From: Luteimonas endophytica
GTDB taxonomy: Bacteria; Pseudomonadota; Gammaproteobacteria; Xanthomonadales; Xanthomonadaceae
Direction: 5' to 3'
DNA: 64,000 bases
Assembly (NCBI RefSeq): GCF_029887875.1
Contig: NZ_JARXRM010000031.1
Span: forward strand, 36,354 to 100,353
This document shows, piece after piece, positions 62,920 to 64,000 of the stretch. Each line of letters starts with the position of its first letter. Position 1 is the stretch's first letter. The notes under the pieces were generated by a model. That model was not told the origin of the DNA. It saw nothing but the letters and a program-made list of their open reading frames with translations, and ran no database searches. Both the position numbers and the translations under genes were made by a program.

Positions 62920-63102
62920 ATGGGATCAGAAAGCTCAAGTGCTGAGGCTTCTGCATATCTTCCCCGCGAGGCCAGCTGCTTACTGGCGCAGAACTGCGCG
63001 CTGCCTGAGCACGTCCTCCCCGATGAGGTAAAGGCTGTGCTTCACGGATGCGCCAAGCGATTAAGATCTCTGAATCAAGGGCGACCTTGTAGGATTGGGT
63101 GA
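62920..63102 (+). CDS. Possible small ORF following the nuclease-NTPase gene
   Basis: A 60-residue ORF starts 6 bp after the previous stop (MGSESSSAEASAYLPREASCLLAQNC, then LPDEVKAVLHGCAKRLRSLNQGRPCRIG). It has a plausible helical C-terminal half and three cysteines. The close spacing suggests translational coupling, but no ribosome-binding site is evident beyond the upstream coding sequence and no family is recognised, so it could be spurious. Confidence 0.35.
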   Translation: MGSESSSAEASAYLPREASCLLAQNCALPEHVLPDEVKAVLHGCAKRLRSLNQGRPCRIG

Positions 63103-63201
63103 AGCTCGAGTATGAGAGGTTCAGAGAAACGGTACTTGACAGGGTTGCTGTACCGGAACAGACTCACCTTAAGGAGCGTAGAAACTCCACACAGAGCGGT
63201 G

Positions 63202-63230
63202 CCCACCTCCGACAATCCGGTGGGTTTTTT
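63202..63230 (+). terminator. Rho-independent terminator
   Basis: CCCACC (63202-63207) pairs with GGTGGG (63219-63224), followed by six T residues (63225-63230). It would end transcription from the nuclease-NTPase gene before the structured leader of the next gene. Confidence 0.75.
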
Positions 63231-63255
63231 GTGTCCGTGCTGCTGCGGGCACGAC

Positions 63256-63394
63256 CGACGCGATGCCTGCGTCGGGAGGGCGGCTAATACAACACCCTTC
63301 GGGGAAATACGCCCGCCGGCTCTGTGCGGTTTCTAACCTCCCGACTTCCCGTCTGCCGTGCCGCGGTGGGCGGGCACTTCATGGAAGGAGGAGG
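63256..63394 (+). ncRNA. Structured leader with mutually exclusive helices upstream of the XAC0095-family gene
   Basis: Hairpin 1 is CCGACGC (63256-63262) with GCGTCGG (63270-63276). Helix 2 is GTCGGGAGG (63272-63280) with CCTCCCGAC (63338-63346), enclosing a CCC-TTCG-GGG hairpin (63296-63305) and a GGCGG/CCGCC pairing (63280-63284 with 63314-63318). Hairpin 1 and helix 2 share 63272-63276 and cannot both form. The ACCTCC freed in the first state is complementary to the GGAGG in the ribosome-binding sequence at 63385-63394. This looks like a switching leader, but no known riboswitch class was recognised. Confidence 0.5.
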
Positions 63395-63399
63395 CAACG

Positions 63400-63945
63400 A
63401 TGTCGAACCGTGAATCAAACGATCTGCAGGTGCGGGGTTATTTCCTGCCGGAAGACAGCCAGTTCCGGCTGAAGAAGCTGCATGACCACATGGTGTTCCT
63501 GTCGCACCTGGCGCAGCCGCGCACGCACGACGAGGACGAGACGGGCTGGGGGCCCGAGATCAGCGGGGATGAGTTGGCCGTCTGCCTGGAGGTGCTGGCC
63601 GCCCAGGCCGAGCGCGTGCTGCACGAGGTGACATGGCCGGCCGAGCGGGTGGTGGGCGGCGATCGGTCGCAGGCCCGCGATGAGGACGACGTGCTGGAGG
63701 CACCGGCACGGACCGGCGAGGCGTTGGCTGCCGGCGCACAGGATGACGAGGCAGAAGCGGCCTCGGCCGCAGGCACGCAGGACGACGAAGTGGGCGAAGC
63801 ACCAGGCGCCAAGGAGGGTGACGAGGCTGACCTGGCGGACGCCGCCGCGACGGTGGAGGAGGCCGAAGCCCGCCTCGTCTTCGGCATGACCATGGACCAG
63901 CTGGATGTAATGACCCAGCGCTTCCTGCACAGGTCAGGCCGCTAA
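63400..63945 (+). CDS. XAC0095-family protein with long acidic C-terminal extension
   Basis: The start at 63400 has a strong AAGGAGGAGG site (63385-63394). The first 90 of 181 residues match the XAC0095 family of xanthomonads (GYFLPEDSQFRLKKLHDHMVFLSHLAQPRT, then GDELAVCLEVLAAQAERVLHEVTWPAE). Then comes a low-complexity Ala/Glu/Asp segment of about 65 residues and a short ordered tail (VFGMTMDQLDVMTQRFLHRSGR). Most relatives stop near residue 90 as far as I know. The last bases overlap a transposase on the other strand. The function of the family is unknown. Confidence 0.75.
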   Translation: MSNRESNDLQVRGYFLPEDSQFRLKKLHDHMVFLSHLAQPRTHDEDETGWGPEISGDELAVCLEVLAAQAERVLHEVTWPAERVVGGDRSQARDEDDVLEAPARTGEALAAGAQDDEAEAASAAGTQDDEVGEAPGAKEGDEADLADAAATVEEAEARLVFGMTMDQLDVMTQRFLHRSGR

Positions 63946-64000
63946 GACATACGCCTGGGCGGGTGTCTTCATGCCCAGCGCCTGGTGCGGGCGCCGGAAG
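63934..64000 (-). mobile_element. C-terminal end of an IS transposase (rve/IS3- or IS481-like), partial
   Basis: On the minus strand, 63999 to 63934 reads FRRPHQALGMKTPAQAYVLA-A and a stop. R-P-H-Q-A-L-G-M-x-T-P-A is the C-terminal signature of DDE integrase-core transposases of the IS3 or IS481 kind. The rest lies beyond the window. It overlaps the end of the XAC0095-family gene by 12 bp, so the insertion may have defined that gene's C-terminus. Confidence 0.8.

Overview
The window is high-GC DNA from a gammaproteobacterium that looks like a member of the Lysobacteraceae (Xanthomonadaceae; Lysobacter, Luteimonas, Stenotrophomonas and Xanthomonas relatives). Supporting signs are the OleA thiolase, an Ax21-family outer-membrane protein, an XAC0095-family protein, several TonB-dependent receptors, the glnA-porin-glnK-amtB and ntrBC arrangement, hemDXY, secB-gpsA, and intergenic palindromes beginning GTAG that resemble the SMAG/REP elements of Stenotrophomonas. 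The species cannot be named from the sequence. No rRNA, tRNA or CRISPR array was found.

Region by region. 1-460: a tandem family of tiny proteins sharing a GYG-x-SSGYA segment and an RFRxA C-terminus. 539-5810: a YdiI-like thioesterase, a PlsC-type acyltransferase, a YheT-like hydrolase, a TPR/sulfotransferase-like protein and a PEBP-like protein. 5962-9150: a cluster built around an ECF42-type sigma factor (DGPF/YCII-monooxygenase fusion, GST, sigma factor, DUF1428). 9281-12649: UppP, a RidA-like protein, ArsH, a cysteine-rich PadR regulator and a GNAT enzyme. 12732-17937: nitrogen assimilation (NtrC site, sigma-54 promoter, glnA, TorF-like porin, glnK, amtB), then an amidase. 18407-22804: an NHEJ pair (Ku and a free-standing LigD polymerase domain), then ntrBC with an NtrC site over its start. 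23157-26872: paired SodC-like lipoproteins, one lacking its metal ligands, an unknown protein and a thiolase. 27067-36338: hemDXY, small lipoproteins, a rhodanese, secB, gpsA, an Ax21-like porin, a GNAT protein and the histidine kinase of a two-component system. 36338-37064: the response regulator gene and its operator; an identical half-site pair also precedes the GNAT gene.

37110-49113 is a co-oriented block that reads as a peptide/D-amino-acid scavenging locus: two secreted serine hydrolases, an enolase-superfamily epimerase (dipeptide epimerase or DgcA), a POT peptide transporter, a Tat-exported M19-like dipeptidase, a TonB receptor, a DgcN (DUF1611) protein and a YkvI-type carrier. Two near-identical 28-bp promoter/operator elements precede its two halves. 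49237-57846 holds TrmL, a second TonB receptor, an SDR, a large M16 protease, a DUF4156 lipoprotein and OleA.

After oleA the base composition and style change. 57850-64000 is an accessory island with a frameshifted Fic gene, a SHOCT-like membrane protein, decayed coding remnants, a clearly AT-richer gene for a PD-(D/E)XK nuclease plus P-loop NTPase plus winged-helix protein (a candidate single-gene defence system), a possible small partner ORF, a leader with mutually exclusive hairpins before an XAC0095-family gene, and the end of an IS transposase on the minus strand at the window edge.
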